Shown: positions 45,143 through 55,011 of the stretch, piece by piece | How positions within the stretch are numbered: position 1 is the stretch's first letter | Layout of the letters: the number at the start of each line of letters is the position of its first letter | DNA from: Gemmata sp. | GTDB taxonomy: Bacteria; Planctomycetota; Planctomycetia; Gemmatales; Gemmataceae | DNA: 64,000 nucleotides | Direction of reading: 5' to 3' | Assembly (NCBI GenBank): GCA_025055115.1 | Contig: JANWYJ010000015.1 | Location: 62,001 to 126,000 of the forward strand | The notes under the pieces: generated by a model | What the model saw: the letters and a program-made list of their open reading frames with translations, nothing else | Database searches by the model: none | What the model was told of the DNA's origin: nothing | Made by a program: the position numbers and the translations under genes

Positions 45143-45178
45143 GCGACCACTGTCGCAACCACTGTCGCGACCACTGTC
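45143..45178. repeat. 12-bp tandem repeat, three copies
   Basis: GCGACCACTGTC, GCAACCACTGTC, GCGACCACTGTC, head to tail, 20 bp upstream of the purN start. Confidence 0.95.
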
Positions 45179-45320
45179 GCTCTGGGGTGTACTGCGTGGT
45201 AGAATAAGTATTAGCTGACGCTTTCAAAGTGCGGTAGGCTTTTGTACCGCGGCGGAATGTTTTATGGTGGAAAAAGGCGGGAATTTTTTCCCGGTGGCGG
45301 AATCAAGGAACGGACAGCGG

Positions 45321-48300
45321 ATGGACGGCATCTTTCACGAACTGTCCCGCAAAACCGACCCAGCCAAGCTCCTCGGCTACCTCAACTTCTCCGATGGTCG
45401 CCCGGATGCCCGGTTCCAGAAAGGGCTGGCCGACGCTTATGCGTTCCTGATGGCGGCCGGCGATACGACACCCTGGCGAAGCCTCGTGGCGTGGCTGCAG
45501 GAGGCTTTGGAGCAACTGATCGCCGCCCACAACGTGGCTTTCCGCGACCCTACCCAGGTTCGCGCCGTCTTGGATGTCGGTTTGGTGCAACTGCCGGCCG
45601 CGTACCGAGCGCATCATGCCGATTTGTTGGCCCATCAGCCCGATGCGGTTCTGTTTGGACCGTTCTTTTTGGCCCGCTGTTGTGAAGCGGTTCTCCAACA
45701 GGGTGGCCCGTGGCAGGAATCGGAGCGGCTCGTCGCCGAGGCCCTCAACGTCCTCAACGATTACGTGGGCTATCGGCCTATCGCCATCCTGGAGACGCGT
45801 GCGAATGCCGACTACTACCCTCATGAGAAGGTGCGCCCGGTGCCCCTCTACATCGCCGGGGCCGGCGTCGCCCCCAGTGCCTACGCCAACATCGTTCGCC
45901 CGGCCTTAAAACTGCTCGAAGAAACCGAAGCGTCCATCCTCGAAGAAGCCAGCTTCGATCCGAGCAAATTGGACGAACTGGCATTCGATCCACGCGCCCA
46001 CGATCACTTCCACCCCGTCAACAAACGGCCGAATGTTCTTTTCGGAGAATGGGACCCGCACACGATCGACAATGCTGGCTACTACCGCCGCTTCGTCCTG
46101 CGGCAAATGACCCTCGATACGCTGCTCAGCTGGGTAACTCCCGGTCCCCACGCCACGGGCGACCCCACAGAACGACTCTTTGAAGCGGCCGCGGTTCTGG
46201 CCGGTACGATCTTGATGGGGGCCGGTGTCAGCGGAGCGGGGCCGAACTTTCACGATTCGGGCGTAACATTAGCCAAACTCGTGCCGCGGATTGCCCGCTA
46301 TCGGGATGCGTTCTATCAACGGCTGTTGCAGCAATTACCCGGCAGTCACGGCGAACGGCTCCGCGCCGAGGCCGAAGCCCGCAAACAGCCTTTCGCTGGG
46401 GTGCGGCAGTTCCTCAATCAGGCGATTGCGACGCAGCGGGCGGCCCATCTCCAGGATCGTCGCTTGGCCCAATTTTACGCGGCCATGGGCTACCCCCACC
46501 GCGCCCGTGCCCAGGCTGCCAAAATCGCCGCCCCTGCCGTCCGCCTGGGCACCGAAATTCGCATTCGCCAAACCGAAGCCGCCTTCGCCGCCGACCGCGA
46601 ACGCCCCGCCGAGGCTATCCCCCTGTTGGCCGAGGTCGAGGACCTGCTGCGCCGCGGTATCGACTGCGGAGCGATTATCGACCCGTGGAACATTCTGGGC
46701 TTTCAGGGCCTGTTTCCGATTTTCCCCGGTCGGGAAGATACCGTGCGCGATCCGCGGGCCGAAGAACTCATCCACATCGCCGGGCGGCAGCTCGATCTGT
46801 ACGCCCGAGCTTGCGCCGCGGCCGCCGTCGCCGGCGATAGCCCCACCCGTGCCCGGCTTGCGGCCAACATGCGTGCCTTCGCCGCCTGGTGGGACCAATT
46901 CGCCACCAGTTCCGTCACGGATCTACCACGCATCGTGGGGGCCGAACGGGCCGAGGCTGCCGAACATGTCGCCGACGCTCTGGCCCGTTGGTCGCTCCGC
47001 CAGCCTTCATCCAACGACATTTCCTTCTGGCGGCAACACCGGCACGGTTTCACCACCCCCACGGCTTTTGCTCAGGTGATCGAACCGCTCATCGAGCGTG
47101 GTGAGTGGAAAGCCGCTATGGGCTTGTTAATGACCTGGCTTTCCGAAAGCGATAGCGTCCCGCTCAATGAACCGGGGGCTTCCTTCGAACAACTCGCCGA
47201 ACGGTGGGTGCGTGGCGTCATCGCTGCAGCCAGCGCCAGCGAGCGCGCGCCGCTGCTACGTCGCTTCTTCGAGCTGCTCGAAGCGAACGCCCACGAAGAC
47301 TGGCTCCAACCCCACACCTGGCTCAATGGCCTCTCCCCTCCTGCCGAAACCCCGGATAATCCCGACGACGACGCCTTCGACAGCGCCTACGAGGAGGTGA
47401 TTTACCAGGATTCCACCGACGACGGCATCGACGGCGCTGTGGCCGACGAAGCCGCCGCTGTGCCGAGCGATTTCCCCCTCGAAACCCAAGCCGATGTCAT
47501 CGAAGGTCGGCTGGAATTTCTGCAAGCGGTCGCCAAATTGTGGCGGCTGGCTGCGCGGGCCGATGTGTGGAACGCCGCGGATACGGCCACCGATGAAGCC
47601 ATTGCTAGCTGGCTAACAGCCGCCCGGCACACCAGCGAGGCGTTGGCGCAGTTTCTCGATCGCCTCACCGCGGTGGCTATTCCCGAGCCAACGGGCGGAC
47701 ATGAAGGCATGATCGAATTCGACCGCCGGCGCGCCATGAAAGGACACTTGCTCGACTTGGGCGTGGCCACGTGTGTGGAAGTGCGTCGGGCGAGCTGGGC
47801 GTTGGCGGCGGTGCGCCTGCCAGCGCCGCAGTTGCCGGCGTCGGTGCCTGGCCGTGAAACGACTCGCTCATCAGAACCGGTGGCGTGGGAATCGTTGCTC
47901 GTTCGTATTCTGCGTGCTCTCGGCCAGGGCGATGCTGCGGCGGTGCGGGGCTTGTTACCGTCGTTTGTCCATCATTTCAGCCGGGAACCGCTGCTGTATT
48001 GCCCACCGTCGGATGGGGGCCAACCCCGCGAGATGCTCCCGGCGCAAACCGCTCTGGCCGTGCTGGATGATCTGGTGACGCGCTTGCCCCGCTTGGGGTT
48101 ACTGCGGGAAACGTTCCAACTCACCAAGCTGGCCCGGAAAATGGAATGGAACAATCCTCCGGAAGGGCGGCGCGTCAGCAGCTTCGACCAATTGTTCCGC
48201 ACCGCATTAACCGGCGTCGTCGATACCTTGCTGACAGCAGCGACCAGGTGGCATCCCGAGACGACGAGCGATCACGGCCCCCTGGCCGATGCGCTGTTCA

Positions 48301-49253
48301 AAATCGCCACCGAGTTTCAGAATCTCTGGCATCAGCATAGCCAATCGCTCCGGTTGTCAGTGTTGGAAACCGTGGCCGATGACGACGATTGGGAGCCAGT
48401 CAAAGGCTTTGTGACCAAATACGGCGGCGACCTGTTCACCGTGCCGTTTTTGGGGCTGTCCAACATGCGCGGCATTCTGGCGCGGGGGGTGGCCGCATGG
48501 CTTGACCACCAGACTGAACACAGCGATGCCAACGGCAAACGGCCCAAACTGGTGGCCGATTGGGACGCTGGGACACTCGATCGCAACCGCACCGCGCGCG
48601 TGGCTGAGGTCGTCCTCCAAGCCCTGGTCGAACACTACGACGAATACCGCGACTACAACACCACCACCACACAATCCGATTATGGTGAGAACATTCATAT
48701 TCTGCTCGATATGCTGCGGCTGAAGGTCCGTTACGACCGCCTCGCCTGGCGGTTGCGACCGTTAGCCTTAGCCCATGAAGTGCTCTGTCAGCGGGGTTAC
48801 GACAGCCTGGCGGCCCGCTGGCGCTCATTCATCGCCGAGAAAACGATGGATTTGGCCGACGAATTGCTCCAAGAACTGGCCGAACGCGAAAACCGCTACG
48901 GCGTGCGCTTACGCACCGTGCGCGATCGGCTCGAAGAGCGCTTCACCCGTCCGCTGGAGATCGACCGGGCCATCGCACAGGTTCCCGCCGCCGCGGAAGC
49001 GGCCCGCCGGGGCGAGGGCGAAGATAACCCGGCCTTGGCCCGTCTCCGCGAAGCGCTGGAGCCGCTGGAAGCCACTGTCAGCGGCGTGGGGCTAGATGCC
49101 CCCGTCTGGATTCGCCGGCTCGAAGAAACGCTGCGGCTTGTCCGCGAGCGAACCACCGAACTCCCGCTTCTCCCCACACCACCGACGATCGAGCTGAGCT
49201 TTGAGGAACTTGAAAAACAACTCGACGAATGGGATCGTGGCTTTGGTGAATGA
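45321..49253 (+). CDS. Very large protein of unknown function (1,310 residues)
   Basis: ATG at 45321 preceded by AAGGAA; the ATG at 45264 would add 19 residues. The protein begins MDGIFHELSRKTDPAKLLGYLNFSDGRPD. No signal peptide, membrane segment or cofactor motif was found. It is mostly helical, with TPR-like stretches (AQFYAAMGYPHRARAQAAKI around 400; ERGEWKAAMGLLMTWLSESD around 610), an acidic insert (DNPDDDAFDSAYEEVIYQDSTDD, given here only as about residues 680-715), and a basic helical C-terminal third with YDEYRDYNTTTTQSDYGENI. I recall nothing with a known function; it may be planctomycete-specific. The reading frame is clean and codon use matches the neighbours, so it is surely translated. 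Confidence 0.85.
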   Translation: MDGIFHELSRKTDPAKLLGYLNFSDGRPDARFQKGLADAYAFLMAAGDTTPWRSLVAWLQEALEQLIAAHNVAFRDPTQVRAVLDVGLVQLPAAYRAHHADLLAHQPDAVLFGPFFLARCCEAVLQQGGPWQESERLVAEALNVLNDYVGYRPIAILETRANADYYPHEKVRPVPLYIAGAGVAPSAYANIVRPALKLLEETEASILEEASFDPSKLDELAFDPRAHDHFHPVNKRPNVLFGEWDPHTIDNAGYYRRFVLRQMTLDTLLSWVTPGPHATGDPTERLFEAAAVLAGTILMGAGVSGAGPNFHDSGVTLAKLVPRIARYRDAFYQRLLQQLPGSHGERLRAEAEARKQPFAGVRQFLNQAIATQRAAHLQDRRLAQFYAAMGYPHRARAQAAKIAAPAVRLGTEIRIRQTEAAFAADRERPAEAIPLLAEVEDLLRRGIDCGAIIDPWNILGFQGLFPIFPGREDTVRDPRAEELIHIAGRQLDLYARACAAAAVAGDSPTRARLAANMRAFAAWWDQFATSSVTDLPRIVGAERAEAAEHVADALARWSLRQPSSNDISFWRQHRHGFTTPTAFAQVIEPLIERGEWKAAMGLLMTWLSESDSVPLNEPGASFEQLAERWVRGVIAAASASERAPLLRRFFELLEANAHEDWLQPHTWLNGLSPPAETPDNPDDDAFDSAYEEVIYQDSTDDGIDGAVADEAAAVPSDFPLETQADVIEGRLEFLQAVAKLWRLAARADVWNAADTATDEAIASWLTAARHTSEALAQFLDRLTAVAIPEPTGGHEGMIEFDRRRAMKGHLLDLGVATCVEVRRASWALAAVRLPAPQLPASVPGRETTRSSEPVAWESLLVRILRALGQGDAAAVRGLLPSFVHHFSREPLLYCPPSDGGQPREMLPAQTALAVLDDLVTRLPRLGLLRETFQLTKLARKMEWNNPPEGRRVSSFDQLFRTALTGVVDTLLTAATRWHPETTSDHGPLADALFKIATEFQNLWHQHSQSLRLSVLETVADDDDWEPVKGFVTKYGGDLFTVPFLGLSNMRGILARGVAAWLDHQTEHSDANGKRPKLVADWDAGTLDRNRTARVAEVVLQALVEHYDEYRDYNTTTTQSDYGENIHILLDMLRLKVRYDRLAWRLRPLALAHEVLCQRGYDSLAARWRSFIAEKTMDLADELLQELAERENRYGVRLRTVRDRLEERFTRPLEIDRAIAQVPAAAEAARRGEGEDNPALARLREALEPLEATVSGVGLDAPVWIRRLEETLRLVRERTTELPLLPTPPTIELSFEELEKQLDEWDRGFGE

Positions 49254-49415
49254 CGCCGCCCGGCGTATTCGCTGGCGCTCATCCAGGCTTGACCAGGCTA
49301 AATCACAAAAAATGGCTCGTTGCGGACGCCTTCTTGGGCGCATCCGCGGGCGGTCCTCCGGGCTTGGCCGAACCCATGTGATAGCTACCACCGCCGCGGT
49401 CTAGCACCATGGCGC

Positions 49416-49829
49416 CTACTTGATCTTCTTCAATTCGATCACATAGCCCGTTTTGCCTTCAAAATCGCTGGGGCGTTTGTCTTTGTTGAGCGAATAGGCC
49501 AATTTCAGCGTATCGTCTTTCACCTCCACAATCCCGTAGGCTGCAATACCTTTGGTGCCATCGGGGCCGGCGGACATGACCATGTCGATTTCCCGCGGGC
49601 TGGTTCCCGGCTTGAGGGTGTAGCTGATCACCATTTTGACATCACCAGCTTCGATGGTGAAGGTGTCGGTAGTCGCGGAATACTTGGCTTTTTTGGCTTT
49701 TTCGTCGATGTCGCGGCCTTCTTTTTTGCCGCGAACCACTTCGTAGTTGCCAGAAAGGTCGATCTTGTCTTGAGCGCAAGCGGGGGCGAACAATACGATG
49801 GTCGCCACTAGAGTCAGGCCGAATTTCAT
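49416..49829 (-). CDS. Small exported TIGR03067-like protein
   Basis: 137 residues from the ATG at 49829 (AAGGAA upstream); the frame continues to 50339 as an artefact. Signal peptide MKFGLTLVATIVLFAPACA. One small lipocalin-like domain follows: IDLSGNYEVVRGKKEGRDID, KYSATTDTFTIEAGDVKMVI, REIDMVMSAGPDGTKGIAAYGIVEVKDDTLKLAYS, DKRPSDFEGK. This is the planctomycete TIGR03067 pattern (a domain with many copies per genome, unknown role). It is divergent from the TPR gene. Confidence 0.78.
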   Translation of the reverse strand: MKFGLTLVATIVLFAPACAQDKIDLSGNYEVVRGKKEGRDIDEKAKKAKYSATTDTFTIEAGDVKMVISYTLKPGTSPREIDMVMSAGPDGTKGIAAYGIVEVKDDTLKLAYSLNKDKRPSDFEGKTGYVIELKKIK

Positions 49830-50007
49830 GAGCGGTTCCTTCTGTGTCATAGCCCGGCTGCGGGCACGTGTCGTTTCGTATTGTAGTCGATGGGAGGGGG
49901 GGCCAACAGCGGTCGCAAAAGCCGCATGGAACCCCGACCGAGCCTTCGTTAGAATCCCTATAAGAGGTTGATTTTTTCTCCAGAAATAACCCAGGCAGGA
50001 GGACGCC

Positions 50008-51294
50008 ATGAACCGGATGAGTGACTGCGGGATGAGACGGTGGCTGGCCGCCGTTGTGGTGGGGCTGGCCGTAGCCAACCTGCCGGTCCTGGCGGAAGAG
50101 GAAAAGAAGGATACCAAAAATGCCCTGCGCGAGGAGTTGTTGAAGCTCAACGCAGTGACCGGTGAAGAAGCGCAGCTGCAAAAGCTGCGCTTGCTGTTGA
50201 AGGATAAGACCAAAGCGAAGCAATTGGTGATCGAAGCGGGCCAAATGCTCAAAGAATCCAAGGGCAAGGAGAACCCGTTCAACTTCAACGGCGCTAGCAT
50301 CATTGCCCGCCTGGCGCACATCAACAAGCAATACGACATCGCCGAGCCGTTTTACGAGTACATGATCGAGGCCGCAACAAAGCTCAACAGCGGCAGCAAG
50401 TTGGTGACGGCGTATGTTGGTCTCGTTTCGCTGTATTTTGACAGCAAAAAGTATGCCCTGGCCTCGGAAACGTGCGAAAAATTCATGGACCTGACCGGGC
50501 CAGAAGAGGTCGAACGCGAACAACCGTTCATGCTCGAACGGCTCGCCAAAGCCAAAGCCAAAGAAGAAAAGTTTGACGAAGCCCTGCGCTGGGCCGATCT
50601 GCTCATCGACGGCAGCCGCGATGGCGCCTGGTACTTCCTACAAACCAAAGGGTGGATTCTTCGCGAACAAGGCAAACTGCCCGCCGCGATCGACGCCTAC
50701 CTCGAATCGCTCGACAAACTCGAAGCCAACAAGGTTCTCAAACCCGATCTCAAAGAACGGCTCAAAGACGCCACGCGCTATGCCCTCACCGGGCTTTATG
50801 TCGATAATAAAGAAATCGACAAAGCCGCCAAACATCTGCAAATTCTCATCAAACGCAACCCCGATAACCCCACCTACAAAAACGACCTGGGCTTCATCTG
50901 GTGCGATAACGATATGAACCTCCAGGAATCGGAAAAGCTCATCCGCGAAGCCCTCGAACTCGACCGCAAGGAAAAGGAGAAACTCAAAGAGGAAGGCAAA
51001 ATCGACGAAGTGAAGCTCAACGCCGCGTATCTCGATAGTCTGGGCTGGGTCCTATTCAAGCAACAGAAGTACAAAGAAGCCCTCGAACCCCTCAAACAAG
51101 CCGCAGCCGACGAAGACGACGGCAACCACATGGAAATCTGGGATCACCTGGCCGACTGTTACATGGCCCTGGGCATGAAAAAAGAAGCCATCGCCACTTG
51201 GGAACAAGCCCTCAAATTCGAGGACCTCTCCAAACGCGATGCTGAACGGCGGCGGAAGATCAGCGAAAAGCTCAAAAAAGCCCGCACCGAGTGA
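50008..51294 (+). CDS. Exported TPR protein
   Basis: 428 residues; the ATG at 50008 follows GGAGGA. Signal peptide with GMRRWLAAVVVGLAVANLPVLA. The rest consists of about seven TPR-like helix pairs: ARLAHINKQYDIAEPFYEYMIEAA, VGLVSLYFDSKKYALASETCEKF, ERLAKAKAKEEKFDEALRWADLLID, LKERLKDATRYALTGLYVDNKEIDKAAKHLQIL, YLDSLGWVLFKQQKYKEALEPLKQA, CYMALGMKKEAIATWEQAL. It is very Lys/Glu-rich. Such proteins act as scaffolds in the periplasm; no partner is evident. Confidence 0.86.
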   Translation: MNRMSDCGMRRWLAAVVVGLAVANLPVLAEEEKKDTKNALREELLKLNAVTGEEAQLQKLRLLLKDKTKAKQLVIEAGQMLKESKGKENPFNFNGASIIARLAHINKQYDIAEPFYEYMIEAATKLNSGSKLVTAYVGLVSLYFDSKKYALASETCEKFMDLTGPEEVEREQPFMLERLAKAKAKEEKFDEALRWADLLIDGSRDGAWYFLQTKGWILREQGKLPAAIDAYLESLDKLEANKVLKPDLKERLKDATRYALTGLYVDNKEIDKAAKHLQILIKRNPDNPTYKNDLGFIWCDNDMNLQESEKLIREALELDRKEKEKLKEEGKIDEVKLNAAYLDSLGWVLFKQQKYKEALEPLKQAAADEDDGNHMEIWDHLADCYMALGMKKEAIATWEQALKFEDLSKRDAERRRKISEKLKKARTE

Positions 51295-51429
51295 ATAACC
51301 TCCGCGGAGAGCGAACCACGCCGTTCGCTCTCCCGTTGCAATTGGTCATTTTTTGTACAGATGTTCTCCCAGCCGGTAACAAACCCGACTGGGCCAACGA
51401 CCCACAACCTCCGACGCGCCGGCTCTCCT

Positions 51430-52161
51430 ATGGGACCGCTGACGATGCTCGACGGTTGGTCGCGTCTCGACATCGCAGGCAAGCCGGTCGATGTCTTCGA
51501 CCCACCCCACGCCCGGCCCTTTCTGCTCGTTTACCTGCATTCGCTCCAGCAAGAGACGCCCGCAACCGATCCGCGTTTCACTGAACTGCTGGTCCAGCAC
51601 CGGCTGCGCTGTGTGGCCCCCCACGGCGGATCATGCTGGTGGGCCGATCGGCATTGTCCGGCCTTCGACGACACCCGCACCCCAGAAGGTTACTTGCTCC
51701 ACGAATTGATCCCTTGGGCGCAAGGCCGCTGGACACTGCGCCCGCGCCACATCGCCTTGGCAGGTGTCGAAATGGGTGGGCAAGCCGCGGTGCGGCTGGC
51801 GTTCAAATACCCCCAACGTTTCCCGATCGCGGCTAGCATCGCCGGAGCCTTCGATTGCCAAGAATGGTACGGTCGCGGCACACCGCTCGACGACATGTAC
51901 CCCGACCGCGAACGCTGCCGTCTCGATACCGCCATCCTCCACATCGACCCGCACACCTGGCCGTCGCACCTCTGGTTCGTATGCTCGCCGACCGATCGGA
52001 TGAGTTATCGCGGTAACGACCGGCTCCAGGAAAAGCTCCAAGCCATGGGTATTCCCCACACCGCCGACCTCGACACCCCGGCCCCTGCCCACGAGTGGCT
52101 CGCCCCCATGATGACGTTTCTCGTCGACGCCTTACACCAAGAAGCGCGGCGGTTGTTGTGA
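51430..52161 (+). CDS. Alpha/beta-hydrolase fold protein lacking the nucleophile serine
   Basis: 243 residues from the ATG at 51430 (51361 and 51445 are alternatives). It follows the pattern of planctomycete esterase-D-like hydrolases: FLLVYLHSLQQETPATDPRF, RCVAPHGGSCWW, then the nucleophile elbow LAGVEMGGQAAVRLAFKYP, SIAGAFDC, and the late acid and base (SPTDRM and HEWLAP). The elbow should read GxSxGG, but residue 114 is Glu (GAA), not Ser, so the usual catalytic triad is broken. Either it is a non-enzymatic binding protein or it uses a different mechanism. The rest of the fold is intact with no frame damage, so it is probably expressed. Confidence 0.8.
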   Translation: MGPLTMLDGWSRLDIAGKPVDVFDPPHARPFLLVYLHSLQQETPATDPRFTELLVQHRLRCVAPHGGSCWWADRHCPAFDDTRTPEGYLLHELIPWAQGRWTLRPRHIALAGVEMGGQAAVRLAFKYPQRFPIAASIAGAFDCQEWYGRGTPLDDMYPDRERCRLDTAILHIDPHTWPSHLWFVCSPTDRMSYRGNDRLQEKLQAMGIPHTADLDTPAPAHEWLAPMMTFLVDALHQEARRLL

Positions 52162-52339
52162 CGCAGCCCCGCTTGCCGCTATCCGTCCTTTCGAGCCGCG
52201 ATGGTACTATTGCCCCTGGACCTCATTTTCCCCCGACCATCCCACCGGGAAAGCGATTGAGCCGAAACGGCGGCACTCCCCGCGAGCCGCTACAGAGCAA
52301 TGCCCGCAGAAATGCTCGAAGTGGAAATGCTCTCACGGT

Positions 52340-53278
52340 TTACGAACCCCACAACCACGCCAGTAGCGCCTCTCCCTGTTCGTAATCGGGTATGATGATG
52401 TCGGCTCCGGCGGCGATGAGCGTTGCCCGCTTGGCCGCATTGACCCCCCGAACACCCGCGGGCTGACTGGCAACCCCCACCGCCACCCCGCCCACCCGCT
52501 TCACTTCTTGCGTTTCGACAACCCCATCCCCAAAACCGATCAATTGCTCACCGGAGATATTCTGCTCGGCGATGGCTCGGGCGATCACATCACGCTTGCG
52601 GAAGTTCGGGTCATTCCGTGCAGGAGCGAAGACGCGGTCACCGACATAGGCCGCCAATTGCAATAAGTCCACTTCGTGACGCACCTGCCCTTCGTCGGTT
52701 CCACTGGCGACATACAGCTCGACCTGGCGTTGCTGCAACTGCGCCAGCATCCGATGGGTGGCCGGCACCACCCAGTCGGCGGTGCGGGCCTGACCCCGGG
52801 CCAGGTTCTCCCAGCGCTGCCGCACCGTCGCCATGAGCGCCGCCAGATAATCCTGAAGGTAGTCGGCTGGGGGTGCGGCCCGGCCGCCACGGATGCGGAC
52901 TTCCTCCGCAAACCGTTCCATTTGTTTCATCGTCGGATGGCCGTTCAGAGCGAGGATGAAGCGTTCGAGACTGGCAGCACAGTCCTCTTCCGGTTCGCGA
53001 ATCAACTGTTGCTGGCGCAGGTGGTGCAACATACGGTCGACCATGATCTGCGGCCAACCTTCGCGCAGTAGCGAGAGGGTTCCGTCGAAGTCGAACAGAG
53101 CGACCCGAAACGGACCGCGCCGCACTGCGGGGTTGACGACTTCGAACCCCCCTGGCCCGAAACCCTCGAGGGGGCGACGGTCAGGGCCTTCATGGGCGTC
53201 TGATTGCGCGCTGGCCAGATGATGGGGCATGGTCATATCGGACTTGCTCGTTTTCCAGGAGGGCGTTATTTCCCGCAT
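52340..53278 (-). CDS. HAD-superfamily hydrolase
   Basis: 312 residues with ATG at 53278; ATG at 53236 or 53230 would also work, and the first 55 residues lack conserved features. HAD motifs: I VALFDFDGTLSLLREGW (Asp nucleophile pair), II YVASGTD, III the Lys/Arg region (NFRKRDVIARAI), IV IGFGDGVVETQEVKR. A large helical cap (about 80-185) lies between I and II, as in the phosphoglycolate phosphatase group. Substrate unknown; small phosphorylated metabolites are typical. Divergent from the glycosyltransferase gene, 20 bp between starts. Confidence 0.88.
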   Translation of the reverse strand: MREITPSWKTSKSDMTMPHHLASAQSDAHEGPDRRPLEGFGPGGFEVVNPAVRRGPFRVALFDFDGTLSLLREGWPQIMVDRMLHHLRQQQLIREPEEDCAASLERFILALNGHPTMKQMERFAEEVRIRGGRAAPPADYLQDYLAALMATVRQRWENLARGQARTADWVVPATHRMLAQLQQRQVELYVASGTDEGQVRHEVDLLQLAAYVGDRVFAPARNDPNFRKRDVIARAIAEQNISGEQLIGFGDGVVETQEVKRVGGVAVGVASQPAGVRGVNAAKRATLIAAGADIIIPDYEQGEALLAWLWGS

Positions 53279-53298
53279 TCTACCCCAAGGAGGCGGGT

Positions 53299-54987
53299 AT
53301 GCAGGCCCGGTGGCTCGACATCGGTTGGGTGCTGGTGGTGGGCATCGCTTCGTCGGTGTGGTGCCTGACGGCGGCCACCCGGCTTGGGGCGACTTTCGAT
53401 GAACCCCTCTATGTCAAGGCCGGTTTAGTGAATTGGCGCACCGGCAGCAACAAACTGCTGATGCGTGCCGGGACCATGCCCCTGCCGGTCGATGTGCAAA
53501 CCCTCCCCGTTTACCTCTGGGAGCGATTCCGCGGCCAGGAATTCGACCCCGTGGTGGAATTGCACACCCTTTTGCCAGTGTGCCGGGCCGCAAATCTTGT
53601 CTTTTGGTGGTTGTTGCTCGTTTATACGTTCCGCTTGGGCCGAACTTTCGGCGGAACCTGGGGCGGCCGTATCGCGGTCACGCTGGTGGCGAGCGAGCCC
53701 AACCTCTTGGCGCATGCCGCTTTGGCGACTACGGATATCGCCCTTGTGGCCTGTCTGATGGTGCTGATCGATCACTTCTATCGCTGCTATCACCCCAGCG
53801 CCGATTGGAAGCGACGGGTCTTGTTGCCCGGGCTGCTCTACGGCGTGGCCCTTTCGGCCAAGGCTTCGGCCCTGGCGTTCGGTCCGCAGGCCATGCTGGT
53901 GTTGGGGCTGTGGAATCTGGCTCAAGCGGGCGTCCTGACTCCCGCGGCGGGGAGTTCCTACTGTCAGAAAATCCGACACTTCTGGCACGCCACCTACCTC
54001 TTCCGCAAAGACATCATCGCCATCGGTTTGATCGGCTTGGTGGTCTTATTCGCCTACTGTGGCTGTGATTGGAGTACCGAGCCAACGTTCATCCGCTGGG
54101 CGGACCAACTGCCCGAGGGACCCCTGAAGCGTGTGATGCAGCCGGTCAGCCAACAGTTGCGTATCTTCACCAACGCTGGAGAAGCGCTGGTTCATCAGAT
54201 CAAGCACAACATCCGCGGACACGGGACGTATTTGCTGGGCCAATGGTATCCCCGGGCCACGCCGTGGTACTTTCCGCTGGCCTTGTCCATGAAAGTACCA
54301 CTGCCGGTGGTGGCTTTGCTGGTGATGGCCTTGGTGGTCCATCCCCGCCGGCTGTGGATGCCCACCGCCGCGGTCGCGTTGCTGCTACTGGCGTTTACCC
54401 CCCACTGTCGGGTGCAGATCGGCATTCGCTTCATGTTCCCGTTGATGGTTTTGGTTTACATCACGATTGCTGCGGCCATCGCCCGCGGCTGGCAAGGGCA
54501 GCAGGAAACGGGATGTCGGCGTGTTGTGCCCCGGTGGTTTGTCGCGCTGATGCTTGCGATTTTGGCGTCCACCAGTGTGGCCATCTGGCCGCATGGGTTG
54601 AATTACTTCAACCAAGCGTGGGGTGGCCGTGAAGCCGGAGTGAAGCTCCTGCACGGCTCCAATACCGATTGGGGGCAAGGAATTCCCGAGCTGCGGGAAT
54701 GGAACCGAACGTTCAACGCTAACCAGCCGCTGGCGGTCTGGTACTACGGAACCGACCCCGACGTGTTCCAACCGCCTTTGGTATTCCTGAATCTGAGCTG
54801 GATTCCCATTCAAGCCCCCGACGACGTGAAAATTCTCAGCAACACCCAGTATCTCGCAGTATCGGTCGCCATTTTGTACAACAACCCAGCCCCTACCCCT
54901 CCTCATGCGACACGGCTCGCATGGATTCGCACCCAAACCCCCGTAGCACACACCACGCACTTCGCCATTTACCAACTGCGGCCATGA
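53299..54987 (+). CDS. GT-C fold membrane glycosyltransferase (GT39/PMT-like)
   Basis: 562 residues; the ATG at 53299 has AAGGAGG a few bases upstream. It has about 10-11 membrane helices and the early loop ATFDEPLYVKAG with the Asp-Glu pair of the GT-C family near residue 40. Further loops, LPVDVQTLPVYLWER and NYFNQAWGGREAGVKLLHGSNTDWGQGIPEL, resemble those of PMT/ArnT-type proteins. These use lipid-linked sugar donors to modify protein or lipid outside the membrane. Acceptor and sugar are unknown; the sugar-nucleotide cluster begins 240 bp further on the other strand, so a common surface-glycan role is plausible. Confidence 0.82.
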   Translation: MQARWLDIGWVLVVGIASSVWCLTAATRLGATFDEPLYVKAGLVNWRTGSNKLLMRAGTMPLPVDVQTLPVYLWERFRGQEFDPVVELHTLLPVCRAANLVFWWLLLVYTFRLGRTFGGTWGGRIAVTLVASEPNLLAHAALATTDIALVACLMVLIDHFYRCYHPSADWKRRVLLPGLLYGVALSAKASALAFGPQAMLVLGLWNLAQAGVLTPAAGSSYCQKIRHFWHATYLFRKDIIAIGLIGLVVLFAYCGCDWSTEPTFIRWADQLPEGPLKRVMQPVSQQLRIFTNAGEALVHQIKHNIRGHGTYLLGQWYPRATPWYFPLALSMKVPLPVVALLVMALVVHPRRLWMPTAAVALLLLAFTPHCRVQIGIRFMFPLMVLVYITIAAAIARGWQGQQETGCRRVVPRWFVALMLAILASTSVAIWPHGLNYFNQAWGGREAGVKLLHGSNTDWGQGIPELREWNRTFNANQPLAVWYYGTDPDVFQPPLVFLNLSWIPIQAPDDVKILSNTQYLAVSVAILYNNPAPTPPHATRLAWIRTQTPVAHTTHFAIYQLRP

Positions 54988-55011
54988 AAGACATCACGTG
55001 TGTGGTTCTGG

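Noticed and set aside
49338-49366. Hairpin near GCGGACGCC/GGCG..TCCGC as a terminator
   Set aside because: The stem has a bulge, no T-run follows, and it could be chance in GC-rich DNA.
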